This document shows, piece by piece, positions 23,334-30,193 of a stretch of 32,698 nt of DNA. Location: NCBI GenBank assembly GCA_022792945.1, contig JAAWBZ010000085.1, positions 1 through 32,698 on the forward strand, written 5' to 3'. The notes under the pieces were generated by a model, which saw only the letters and a list, made by a program, of their open reading frames with translations, ran no database searches and was not told the DNA's origin. The translations under genes were made by a program, and so were the position numbers. Within the stretch, counting starts at the first letter, position 1. Every line of letters starts with the position of its first letter. This DNA comes from Oscillospiraceae bacterium. GTDB taxonomy: Bacteria > Bacillota > Clostridia > Oscillospirales > Oscillospiraceae.

Positions 23334-23362
23334 ATCCTACCGGATGGCGGGCCGTCTGTCAA
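23334..23362 (-). promoter_or_regulatory. Promoter of the mutarotase-like gene
   Basis: On the minus strand TTGACA (23362-23357) and TAGGAT (23339-23334) are 17 bases apart. The leader of about 74 bases carries operator 3. Confidence 0.78.
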
Positions 23363-23363
23363 C

Positions 23364-23389
23364 GGTTTTTCCGAAATTTCGTGAAAACC
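23364..23389. repeat. 26-bp symmetric dyad between divergent promoters
   Basis: GGTTTT-N3-GAAATTTC-N3-AAAACC is fully symmetric apart from the two N3 spacers. It touches the -35 box of the mutarotase-like gene and lies about 50 bp upstream of the MATE promoter. It is probably a protein-binding site; the protein is unknown. Confidence 0.5.
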
Positions 23390-23438
23390 ATCAAATCAGC
23401 CAATTTCTGCACCGAAAATTCTCCGTGCATTTTTCGCC

Positions 23439-23468
23439 TTGACTTTTCCGGGTGTCATTTGCTATACT
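23439..23468 (+). promoter_or_regulatory. Promoter of the MATE gene
   Basis: TTGACT (23439-23444) and TATACT (23463-23468) are 18 bases apart. The transcript would begin near 23475 and carry a leader of about 154 bases. Confidence 0.78.
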
Positions 23469-23496
23469 GGATCTGCAACTGAATAGGAGCAATTTG

Positions 23497-23592
23497 ACGA
23501 CACATGTGGCGCTTTGCGCGTAAATCTGATTACGGAACAAAGCCCCGCCTGTGTCGTTTTCCGCGCGCGCAGGCTGCTGTGCGCGTCTTTTT
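23497..23592 (+). ncRNA. Structured leader with intrinsic terminator (riboswitch-like attenuator)
   Basis: The leader folds into one long hairpin, 23497-23557. ACGACACA pairs with TGTGTCGT, GGCG (23508-23511) with CGCC (23546-23549), CTTTG (23512-23516) with CAAAG (23538-23542), and CGTAA (23519-23523) with TTACG (23530-23534) around the loop ATCTGA; a CCC bulge sits on the 3' side. An intrinsic terminator follows: a GC-rich stem (23563-23586, loop GCTG) and TCTTTTTG. GCCTGTG (23547-23553) can instead pair with CGCAGGC (23568-23574), which would disrupt both. The layout fits a ligand-controlled terminator. Guanidine-IV (mepA) riboswitches are known before clostridial MATE genes, but I cannot confirm that class from memory. 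Confidence 0.65.
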
Positions 23593-23628
23593 GTTTCTGG
23601 ACAGAACATTCTGAAAACGGAGGCACTT

Positions 23629-25002
23629 ATGGAAAACAACCAGTATTTAGGCACGGAAAAAATCGGGCGGCTGCTGGCGCGGTTCTGCATCCCCTGCATC
23701 GCGTCGCTGATCATTTCGTGCCTCTACAACATCGTCGATCAAATTTTCGTGGGCAACAGGCTGGGCTACCTGGGCAACGCCGCCACCGGCGTCATCTTCT
23801 CCATCACCGTGGTGGGCTGGGGGATGTCGCTGTTCTTCGGCGACGGCGCGGCGGCCTCCGCCAGCGTCTCGCTGGGCCGCGGCGAGACGAACCACATCCA
23901 TCGGACCATCGGCAACAGCATCCTCTTCTCCTTCCTCTCCGGCGTGGTCATCATCCTCGCCAGCTACCTCTGGGGCGATGGCCTGCTCCGCTGCATCGGC
24001 GCCACCGACGCCACGCTGGGCCTGGCGCGGGACTACGGCAGGATCATCTACGCCATGATGCCCCTGGCCATGGTGCAAAACTCCCTGGCCTCCATCATCC
24101 GCGCCGACGGCAGCCCCCGCTACGCCATGGGGGCCATGATCGCCGGTGCGGTGTTCAACCTCATCGGCGACCCGGTGGCCATCTATCTTCTGGACTGGGG
24201 CATCCGCGGCGCGGCCTATGCCACCATCGGCGGGCAGCTGGTGAGCTTTGTCATCTGCGCGCTGTACCTGCCCCGCGCCAAGACCTTCCGCCTGTGCCGC
24301 GGCAGCTTCCGCCCCGACGGGCGGCTGCTGCGGAGCGTCATGGCCCTGGGTGCCTCGAGCCTGCTGACGCAGCTGTCCATCGTCGTCATCACCGTGGTCA
24401 ACAACGTCCTGCTGGTGCGCTGGGGCGCGCGCTCGACCTACGGCGCAGACATCCCCCTGGCGGCGTTCGTGGTGATTATGAAGCTGTTCCAGATTGTCCT
24501 GAACATCGCCATCGGCATCGCCGCCGGCGCGCAGCCCATCGTGGGCTACAACTACGGCGCGGAGCACTACGGCCGCGTGCGGCAGCTGCTGCGGGCGATG
24601 CTGCAGTGGACGGCCGTGGTGACGCTGGTCTGCACGGCACTGTTTGAGGGGCTCCCCGGCCCGCTGATCCGCATTTTCGGCTCCGACGGCGAACTGTATC
24701 TGGAGTTTGCCCAGCAGTGCCTGCGCATTTACCTCTCGCTGATCCTGCTGACGTGCCTGCAAAAGGTCTGCGCCATCTTCCTCCAGTCCATCGGCCATGC
24801 CCGGGCCGCCGCGCCGCTGGCGATGCTGCGGGACGCGCTGCTGATCGTCTTTTCGCTGATCCTCCCGGTTTTCCTGGGGGTGACGGGCATCTTCTGGGCC
24901 GCGCCGGTGGCGGATGTGCTGGCCATGGCCGTCACGGCGGCGGTGGTGATCCGGCTGTGGCGGCAGCTGGGACGGCTGGAGGCGCACCAGCCGGAGCCCT
25001 GA
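23629..25002 (+). CDS. MATE-family multidrug/cation efflux transporter
   Basis: This 457-residue protein has about 12 membrane helices in two similar halves, as in MATE transporters, which export cationic compounds in exchange for sodium or protons. Typical stretches are SLIISCLYNIVDQIFVGNRLGYLGNAA in the first helix pair and IAAGAQPIVGYNYGAEHYGRVRQLL at the start of the second half, a hallmark of the MepA branch. The start is the ATG at 23629 with ACGGAGGCAC upstream; an open extension of 26 codons lies in the leader terminator and is rejected. Expression is probably set by the structured leader. The substrate depends on the ligand of that leader; guanidine or biocides are options. Confidence 0.9.
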   Translation: MENNQYLGTEKIGRLLARFCIPCIASLIISCLYNIVDQIFVGNRLGYLGNAATGVIFSITVVGWGMSLFFGDGAAASASVSLGRGETNHIHRTIGNSILFSFLSGVVIILASYLWGDGLLRCIGATDATLGLARDYGRIIYAMMPLAMVQNSLASIIRADGSPRYAMGAMIAGAVFNLIGDPVAIYLLDWGIRGAAYATIGGQLVSFVICALYLPRAKTFRLCRGSFRPDGRLLRSVMALGASSLLTQLSIVVITVVNNVLLVRWGARSTYGADIPLAAFVVIMKLFQIVLNIAIGIAAGAQPIVGYNYGAEHYGRVRQLLRAMLQWTAVVTLVCTALFEGLPGPLIRIFGSDGELYLEFAQQCLRIYLSLILLTCLQKVCAIFLQSIGHARAAAPLAMLRDALLIVFSLILPVFLGVTGIFWAAPVADVLAMAVTAAVVIRLWRQLGRLEAHQPEP

Positions 25003-25009
25003 CAAGCCC

Positions 25010-25038
25010 TTGCTTCTCCGGGAAAAATGCGGTATAAT
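25010..25038 (+). promoter_or_regulatory. Promoter of the DUF5662 gene
   Basis: TTGCTT (25010-25015) and a consensus TATAAT (25033-25038) are 17 bases apart, just after the MATE stop codon. Confidence 0.8.
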
Positions 25039-25068
25039 AGGCGCATCTGTACGAGGGAGGCGCGTTCC

Positions 25069-25611
25069 ATGCACGTTTGGGGGCATCTGAAAACCGTGAG
25101 CAAGCACCGGTGGCTGGTGATGGTGCACTGCTTCCAGGTGGGGCTTTACTGGCGCGGGCTGACCCACGACCTCTCCAAATTCTCGCCCACGGAGTTCTGG
25201 GCAGGCGCGCGGTACTACCAGGGCGACCGCAGCCCCAACGTGGCCGAACGGGAGGCCAACGGTTATTCCCGGGCGTGGATGCACCATAAGGGGCGCAACC
25301 GCCACCACTTTGAATACTGGACAGACCTGAAAAAGGGCACCCGGGAATATGTGCCCGTGCCGATGCCCACGGAGTACCTGGTGGAAATGTGCATGGACCG
25401 GATTGCCGCGTGCAAGACGTATCACGGGAAGGATTACGCCGACGGCGACGCCCTGGCCTACCTGGAGAAGGCCCAGGAATCGCCGCTGATGCACCCGGAA
25501 ACCATGGAGAAAACGCGGTTCCTCCTGAGCATGCTGGCCCAGTGCGGCGAGAAGGAGACGTTCCGCTTCATCCGCCAGCACGTCCTCCGGGGTGAGTCCT
25601 TTCCCCAATAA
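25069..25611 (+). CDS. DUF5662-type protein
   Basis: This 180-residue soluble protein fits the DUF5662 pattern as I remember it. It is rich in histidines in conserved positions: HLKTVSKHRWLV near the start, GLTHDLSKFSPTEFW around residue 35, and WMHHKGRNRHHFEYW around residues 70-84. The spacing H...HD.SK...HHK.N.HH resembles a metal-binding HD-like helical bundle, so a hydrolase is possible but unproven. The ATG at 25069 follows GAGGGAGG. It has its own promoter and a two-way terminator, so it is a single-gene unit, independent of the MATE gene. Confidence 0.75.
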   Translation: MHVWGHLKTVSKHRWLVMVHCFQVGLYWRGLTHDLSKFSPTEFWAGARYYQGDRSPNVAEREANGYSRAWMHHKGRNRHHFEYWTDLKKGTREYVPVPMPTEYLVEMCMDRIAACKTYHGKDYADGDALAYLEKAQESPLMHPETMEKTRFLLSMLAQCGEKETFRFIRQHVLRGESFPQ

Positions 25612-25617
25612 CCGGCA

Positions 25618-25645
25618 AAATGCCCGCCTTTTCAGGCGGGCATTT
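25618..25645. terminator. Two-way terminator between DUF5662 and ANTAR genes
   Basis: A perfect 12-bp stem AAATGCCCGCCT / AGGCGGGCATTT with loop TTTC ends in ATTT on both strands. It closes the DUF5662 gene from the left and the nitrogen operon from the right. Confidence 0.82.
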
Positions 25646-25649
25646 CGGC

Positions 25650-26234
25650 TTATCGGTAGGTTTTCAGAATATTTTCAGCCACCTGGCGCTTGGGGACGCA
25701 CAGGTCCATGGCCTGCTTCTCCATATAGCGGTGGGCGTCCGGCTCGGTCATGCTCAGCTCGCTCACCAGCAGCCACTTCGCCCGGTTCACCAGGCGGATC
25801 TCCTCCATTTTTTCCTCGATGGACAGCGTCTTTTTCTCCAGCCGCCGCAGTCGCTCCCGGGCCGCCGCCATCCAGGAGAGCGCCAGGGCCAGGGTCTGCC
25901 GCGTGGTGGGCTTTGGCAGCGTAAACACCCCGTGGGGCGTCACCTGCGCGCGGGTCTCGGCGTACAGCTCCGTCCGCACCAGCAGCAGCGCCGCCGTCCC
26001 CTGCCGGGCGCACAGGTCCGCGGCAAAGCGCGTACCCGGATCGTCCGGCAGCGGCGAGTTCACAATGACGAAATCAAAGGGCCGCTCCAGCACCGCCCGC
26101 TCCGCCGCACCCACCGCCGCCGCCGGGATCACCGGACCGCACGCGGCGTCCGCCAGGAGGCCGGACACGCTCTCCTGGAAGCGCGCCGCCGCCGAGACCA
26201 CCAGAACGCTGTACCGCCGCTCCTCCAGGCTCAT
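25650..26234 (-). CDS. ANTAR-domain RNA-binding antiterminator with degenerate receiver
   Basis: This 194-residue protein has a receiver-like N-terminal domain (residues 8-120), a coiled-coil linker (about 122-140) and a C-terminal ANTAR domain (about 138-192: IEEKMEEIRLVNRAKWLLV, then MTEPDAHRYMEKQAMDLCVPKRQVAENIL). ANTAR proteins bind pairs of RNA hairpins and prevent transcription termination. The receiver lacks the usual acidic pair (VLVVSAA) and has Asn59 (FVIVNSPLP) where the phosphorylated Asp belongs, so phosphorylation is unlikely to control it. It is the last gene of the glutamate synthase operon, 21 bases after glutamine synthetase. Hairpin pairs that fit ANTAR targets lie in both leaders at 31330-31373 and 31497-31582. 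Confidence 0.9.
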   Translation of the reverse strand: MSLEERRYSVLVVSAAARFQESVSGLLADAACGPVIPAAAVGAAERAVLERPFDFVIVNSPLPDDPGTRFAADLCARQGTAALLLVRTELYAETRAQVTPHGVFTLPKPTTRQTLALALSWMAAARERLRRLEKKTLSIEEKMEEIRLVNRAKWLLVSELSMTEPDAHRYMEKQAMDLCVPKRQVAENILKTYR

Positions 26235-26255
26235 ATCCGTCCCTCCCTCAAAAGG

Positions 26256-27461
26256 TCACACGCCGCAGTACGCCGCGACAATCGCCCCGGGCAGGCTCCC
26301 GCGGATGAATTCGCTCTCCGCCGCCAGGCGGCAGGCCGACGCCCGGTCCCGGGGCAGGGCCTGGCAGCGCGCCAGCTCCTCCGCCGGGGCGCGGTAGAGG
26401 TTGAGGTCGGTGGGAGGCGGCAGCGGCAGGTCCCGCCCGATGCCCCGCAGGCCCGCCCGCAGCAGCAGCGCGAAGGCCAGATACGGATTGGCCGAGGGGT
26501 CCGGCGAGCGTAGCTCCGCCCGGCGGTACTCCCCCACCGCCGCCGGCACCCGCACCAGCTGGGAGCGGTTCTCGCTGGACCAGGACACAAAACCCGGTGC
26601 CTTGTGGCTGCCAAAGCGGCGGTAGGAGTCCTCAGTGGGATTCAAAAAGGCGGTCATCTCCCCGATTTTGTCCAGGATGCCGGCAATCGCCTGGGGCAGA
26701 CGGTCGCCGCCGCCCTGGACCGAGAAGTTGATGTGGAAGCCGTTGCCCGGGGCATCCGGCAGGGGCTTGGGCGAGAAGTCCGCCGCCAGCCCGTTGCGCC
26801 GGGCCACGGTCTTGGCCACCGTCTGGAAGGTCATGGCGTTGTCCGCCGCCGTCAGGGCGTCGGAGTAGCGGAAGTCAATCTCGTTCTGCCCGGGACCCTC
26901 CTCGTGGTGAGAGCTCTCGGGGCGGATGCCCATCTGCTCCAGGGTCAGGCAGATCTCCCGGCGGATGTTCTCCCCCCGGTCGTCGGGGGCGATGTCCATG
27001 TAGCCGGCCTGGTCGTAGGGCGTGCGGGTGGGAAAGCCCCGCTCATCCAGGGTGAAGAGGTAGAATTCCTGCTCCGCGCCGAAGGAGAAAGCGTACCCGG
27101 CCCGGGCCGCGTCCGCCGCGGCCTCCTGGAGGATGCGGCGGGTGTCGCAGGGGAAGGGCGCGCCGTCGGGGCGGAAGATGCCGGCAAACATCCGCACCAC
27201 CTTCCCGCTCTCAGGCCGCCAGGGCAGCTGTGTCAGCGTCTCCGGCGCAGGGCGCAGCAGGAGATCCGACCGGGCCTCGTCCCCGAAGCCCGCGATGGCC
27301 GAGGCGTCCACGGCGATGCCATAGTCAAAGGCCCGGGGCAGCTCGGCGGGCATGATGGAGATATTTTTCTGCCGTCCGAACACGTCGCAGAACGCCAGAC
27401 GGATGAATTTGACGTCCTCCTCCCGCACAAATTGAAGGACTTCTTCCTGGGAATAACGCAC
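26256..27461 (-). CDS. Glutamine synthetase family protein, short type I
   Basis: This 401-residue protein has the GS fold: the N-terminal beta-grasp with KFIRLAFCDVFGRQKNI and VDASAIAGF (Asp52 at the ammonium-site position), then GAEQEFYLF (metal glutamates at 130 and 132), SSHHEEGPGQNEIDF, GNGFHINFS, NPTEDSYRRFG and RAELRSPDPSANPYLAFALLL. Active-site residues appear intact. It is about 40-60 residues shorter than usual GSI, losing mostly the C-terminal part, and the adenylylation-site region reads NLYRAP. It starts at GTG 27461. It may make glutamine from glutamate and ammonia; a regulatory GS partner for the ANTAR protein or another amide ligase are alternatives. Confidence 0.87.
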   Translation of the reverse strand: MRYSQEEVLQFVREEDVKFIRLAFCDVFGRQKNISIMPAELPRAFDYGIAVDASAIAGFGDEARSDLLLRPAPETLTQLPWRPESGKVVRMFAGIFRPDGAPFPCDTRRILQEAAADAARAGYAFSFGAEQEFYLFTLDERGFPTRTPYDQAGYMDIAPDDRGENIRREICLTLEQMGIRPESSHHEEGPGQNEIDFRYSDALTAADNAMTFQTVAKTVARRNGLAADFSPKPLPDAPGNGFHINFSVQGGGDRLPQAIAGILDKIGEMTAFLNPTEDSYRRFGSHKAPGFVSWSSENRSQLVRVPAAVGEYRRAELRSPDPSANPYLAFALLLRAGLRGIGRDLPLPPPTDLNLYRAPAEELARCQALPRDRASACRLAAESEFIRGSLPGAIVAAYCGV

Positions 27462-27483
27462 AGATGCACCTGCTTTCTCGTAA

Positions 27484-27927
27484 TCACGTATCGATGCGTA
27501 CCAGCTCGTGGATGCTTCGGTTCCGGTAGGTCAGATCGTCCCGGACGGTGAAGCCCAGGCGCTCCCAAAAGGCGTTCCCGGCCTCATTGCGGCTGAAAAC
27601 CACCAGCGCGGCCTTGTGGATGCCCGCCCGCTCCAGGGCGTCCATGGCGTGTTCCACCAGCGCGCGGCCAATCCCCTGTCCCTGCCGCGCCGGGTCCACC
27701 GCTGTGTGGTGGATGTACCCCCGGCGGCCGTCGTGGCCCGCCAGAATCACGCCGGCCAGACGGCCATCCGCCTCGGCGGCGAAGCAGGTGTCGGGATTTC
27801 GCGCCAGATACCGGGCGATCCCCTCCCGGCTGTCGTCGGCGGTGTTCAGCCCCATACCGGGGACCGACCGCCACAGGGCGTAAACGGCCTCGTAGTCCTC
27901 GATGGTCAGGATGCGTACTGTGAACAT
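27484..27927 (-). CDS. GNAT-family N-acetyltransferase
   Basis: This 147-residue acetyltransferase carries YIHHTAVDPARQGQGIGRALVEHAM, with the acetyl-CoA loop RQGQGIG, and FWERLGF near the C-terminus. It lies inside the nitrogen operon, 13 bases after the GXGXG subunit gene and 22 before glutamine synthetase, with GAGGGGC upstream of its ATG at 27927. In this setting it might acetylate an amino acid, or one of the enzymes around it, to tune nitrogen flow; the sequence gives no proof of a substrate. Confidence 0.82.
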   Translation of the reverse strand: MFTVRILTIEDYEAVYALWRSVPGMGLNTADDSREGIARYLARNPDTCFAAEADGRLAGVILAGHDGRRGYIHHTAVDPARQGQGIGRALVEHAMDALERAGIHKAALVVFSRNEAGNAFWERLGFTVRDDLTYRNRSIHELVRIDT

Positions 27928-27940
27928 AGCATTGCCCCTC

Positions 27941-28663
27941 TCAGTTCGCCACATACATCAGCTTGTAGGGGTTGGAGCCGTTGGGCGTCACCACGGTGAA
28001 GGGCGCGTTCAGAATCTCCGCCGCGTCCCGGTCGAAAAGGGCGGCGTATTCGGCCACGATGGGCCGCAGCTCCGCCAGATCCTCCTCCCCCGCAGGATGC
28101 AGCTGCACCTGGGTGGGAAAGTGAAGGCCCCGGCAGTCGCCCCGGAGAAACAGCTTGCCGCCGTGCATGCCGGTGCAGGGGAAATTGCCCAGCAGGCGGC
28201 GTCCATCGGCCTCCAGACCCAGTACCACGATGCGCCCGCCGGCCTGGTACTCCCCCAGGAAGCTCCCGGCCACGCCGCCGATGACCATCAGGGGGATTTT
28301 GTTCTCATAGGCCTTCATGTGGATGCCGGCGCGGTAGCCCGCATCGCCCTGGACGAAAATTTTACCGCCGCGCATGGCGTAGCCGGCGGCGTCGCCGATG
28401 CTGCCGTGGACAACGATCTGCCCGGCGTTCATGGTGTCGCCCACGGCGTCCTGGGCGTTGCCCCAGACGGTGATGGACGCGCCGTTGAGGTACGCCCCCA
28501 GGGCGTTGCCGGGGATGCCGCGGACGACGACGGTCTGCTCGGCCATGCCCGCGGCGATGAACCGCTGGCCGCAGCAGTGCTCCAGGGTGCAGGCCGTGCC
28601 GGCCTCCCACACCCGCTGGTTCAGCTCCCGGAAGTTGCAGCCCCGGGCGTCTATATGCTTCAT
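27941..28663 (-). CDS. Glutamate synthase GXGXG-domain subunit
   Basis: This 240-residue protein is the free-standing form of the C-terminal beta-helix of glutamate synthase large subunits. Repeated glycine turns such as GIPGNALGAYLNG, GNAQDAVGDTMNAGQIVVHGSIGDAAGYAMRGG and GDAGYRAGIHMKAY define the GXGXG domain, which supports the channel between the glutaminase and synthase sites. It follows the FMN subunit gene by 24 bases, in the same order as in archaeal-type split glutamate synthases. Its C-terminus (TVVTPNGSNPYKLMYVAN) is typical of these split subunits. Confidence 0.9.
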   Translation of the reverse strand: MKHIDARGCNFRELNQRVWEAGTACTLEHCCGQRFIAAGMAEQTVVVRGIPGNALGAYLNGASITVWGNAQDAVGDTMNAGQIVVHGSIGDAAGYAMRGGKIFVQGDAGYRAGIHMKAYENKIPLMVIGGVAGSFLGEYQAGGRIVVLGLEADGRRLLGNFPCTGMHGGKLFLRGDCRGLHFPTQVQLHPAGEEDLAELRPIVAEYAALFDRDAAEILNAPFTVVTPNGSNPYKLMYVAN

Positions 28664-28687
28664 GATACCATACCTCCCCGCAAATTT

Positions 28688-30193
28688 CTACTCCCCGGCG
28701 TGGGCGATGCCGAGAATCTCCAGCTCCTTGGCCGTCAGGCCGATGCCCCGCAGCATGGTGCGGTTGCCCCGGAGGGCTTCGATGGAGTTGATGCCCATGC
28801 CGCCCATCATCTCCTTAATCTCGTGCCGCCAGGCGGTCATGAGGCTGACCAGGCGCTGCGCGCCCAGCTCCGGGTCCAGACGGCGAACCAGCTCCGGGTC
28901 CTGGGTGGCGATGCCCCAGCAGCATTTGCCGCTGGAGCAGGTGCGGCACAGCCGGCACCCCAGGGCCAGCAGGGCCGCGGTGGCGATGTAGCAGGCGTCG
29001 GCCCCCAGGGCCACGGCCTTGACCACGTCGGCGGCGGAGCGGATGCTGCCGCCGGCGATCAGGGAGACCTGATTGCGGATGCCCTCGTCCCGGAGGCGCT
29101 GGTCCACCGCCGCCAGGGCCAGCTCGATGGGGATGCCCACATGGTCGCGGATGCGGGTGGGGGCCGCGCCGGTGCCGCCGCGGAAGCCGTCGATGGCGAT
29201 GATATCCGCGCCGCTGCGGGCGATGCCGCTGGCAATGGCCGCGATGTTGTGCACCGCCGCCACCTTGACGATGATGGGCTTCTGGTATTCCGTGGCCTCC
29301 TTGAGGGAGTAGACCAGCTGCCGCAGGTCCTCGATGGAGTAGATATCGTGGTGGGGGGCCGGGGAGATGGCATCGGAGCCCTCAGGGATCATGCGGGTCC
29401 TGGACACATCGCCCACGATCTTGGCCCCCGGCAGATGCCCGCCGATGCCGGGCTTGGCCCCCTGGCCCATCTTGATCTCGATGGCCGCGCCGGCGCTCAG
29501 GTACCGCTGGTGGACGCCGAAGCGGCCCGAGGCCACCTGGACGATGGTGTGCTCGCCGCAGCGGTAGAAGTCCTCGTGGAGTCCGCCCTCGCCGATGTTG
29601 AAGCAGACGCCCAGTTCCTCCGCCGCCCGGGCCAGGGCGGCGTGGGCGTTGTAGCTGATGGAGCCGTAGCTCATGGCTGAGAACATGACCGGCATGGACA
29701 GCGTCAGCTGCGGCGGCAGATCGTATTTCAGCCGCCCGTCTGGCCTTCTCTCCACCCTCTGGGGCTTCTGGCCCAGGAACACCCGGGTCTCCATGGGCTC
29801 GCGCAGGGGGTCGATGGGCGGGTTGGTCACCTGGGAGGCGTTGATGAGGAGCTTGTCCCAGTAGACCGGCAGGGGCTTGGGGTTGCCCATGGACGAGAGG
29901 AGGATGCCGCCGGTGGCGGCCTGCTTATAAATTTCCTGGATGGTGTCGGCGGGCCAGTTGGCGTTTTCGGGGAAGGCGGCGTCGCTTTTGCGGATCTTCA
30001 GCGCCCGGGCGGGGCAGAAAGCCACGCAGCGCTGGCAGTCCACGCACTTCCACTCGTCGCTGACCAGCTGTCCCCGCTTCTCGTCGAACCGGTGGACCCC
30101 ATAGGCGCACTGGCGCACGCAGGCGCGGCAGCCGTTGCAGCGGTCCGGGTCCCGCACCACCTCGTAGGTGGGATTCAGATAGTCGATGCCCAT
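28688..30193 (-). CDS. Glutamate synthase FMN subunit with N-terminal ferredoxin domain
   Basis: This 501-residue protein is the synthase core. Residues 15-65 are a two-cluster ferredoxin domain: Cys19, 22, 25 and 29, then Cys50, 53, 56 and 60. The rest is the glu_synthase FMN barrel, with MSYGSISYNAHAALARAA, NIGEGG, KMGQGAKPGIGGHLPG, DGFRGGTGAAP and, near the end, CRLCRTCSSGKCCWGIATQDP, the Cys-rich site matching the 3Fe-4S motif. It converts 2-oxoglutarate and ammonia to glutamate with electrons from the iron-sulfur clusters. There is no GltD subunit in the operon, so a separate ferredoxin or flavoprotein must donate. The ATG at 30193 overlaps the stop of the previous gene by one base (TGATG); longer readings into that gene are rejected. 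Confidence 0.92.
   Translation of the reverse strand: MGIDYLNPTYEVVRDPDRCNGCRACVRQCAYGVHRFDEKRGQLVSDEWKCVDCQRCVAFCPARALKIRKSDAAFPENANWPADTIQEIYKQAATGGILLSSMGNPKPLPVYWDKLLINASQVTNPPIDPLREPMETRVFLGQKPQRVERRPDGRLKYDLPPQLTLSMPVMFSAMSYGSISYNAHAALARAAEELGVCFNIGEGGLHEDFYRCGEHTIVQVASGRFGVHQRYLSAGAAIEIKMGQGAKPGIGGHLPGAKIVGDVSRTRMIPEGSDAISPAPHHDIYSIEDLRQLVYSLKEATEYQKPIIVKVAAVHNIAAIASGIARSGADIIAIDGFRGGTGAAPTRIRDHVGIPIELALAAVDQRLRDEGIRNQVSLIAGGSIRSAADVVKAVALGADACYIATAALLALGCRLCRTCSSGKCCWGIATQDPELVRRLDPELGAQRLVSLMTAWRHEIKEMMGGMGINSIEALRGNRTMLRGIGLTAKELEILGIAHAGE

Noticed and set aside
18724-23442. Very long plus-strand open frames (726 and 840 codons) opposite the transporter and repressor genes
   Set aside because: They are antisense shadows caused by high GC at third codon positions; they are rich in His, Gly and Arg, cross several genes and lack ribosome sites and family motifs.
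23504-23606. Short open frame in the MATE leader starting at an ATG inside the long hairpin
   Set aside because: The possible ribosome site is too far upstream, the frame runs through the terminator, and the residues look random. A leader peptide cannot be excluded but is not supported.
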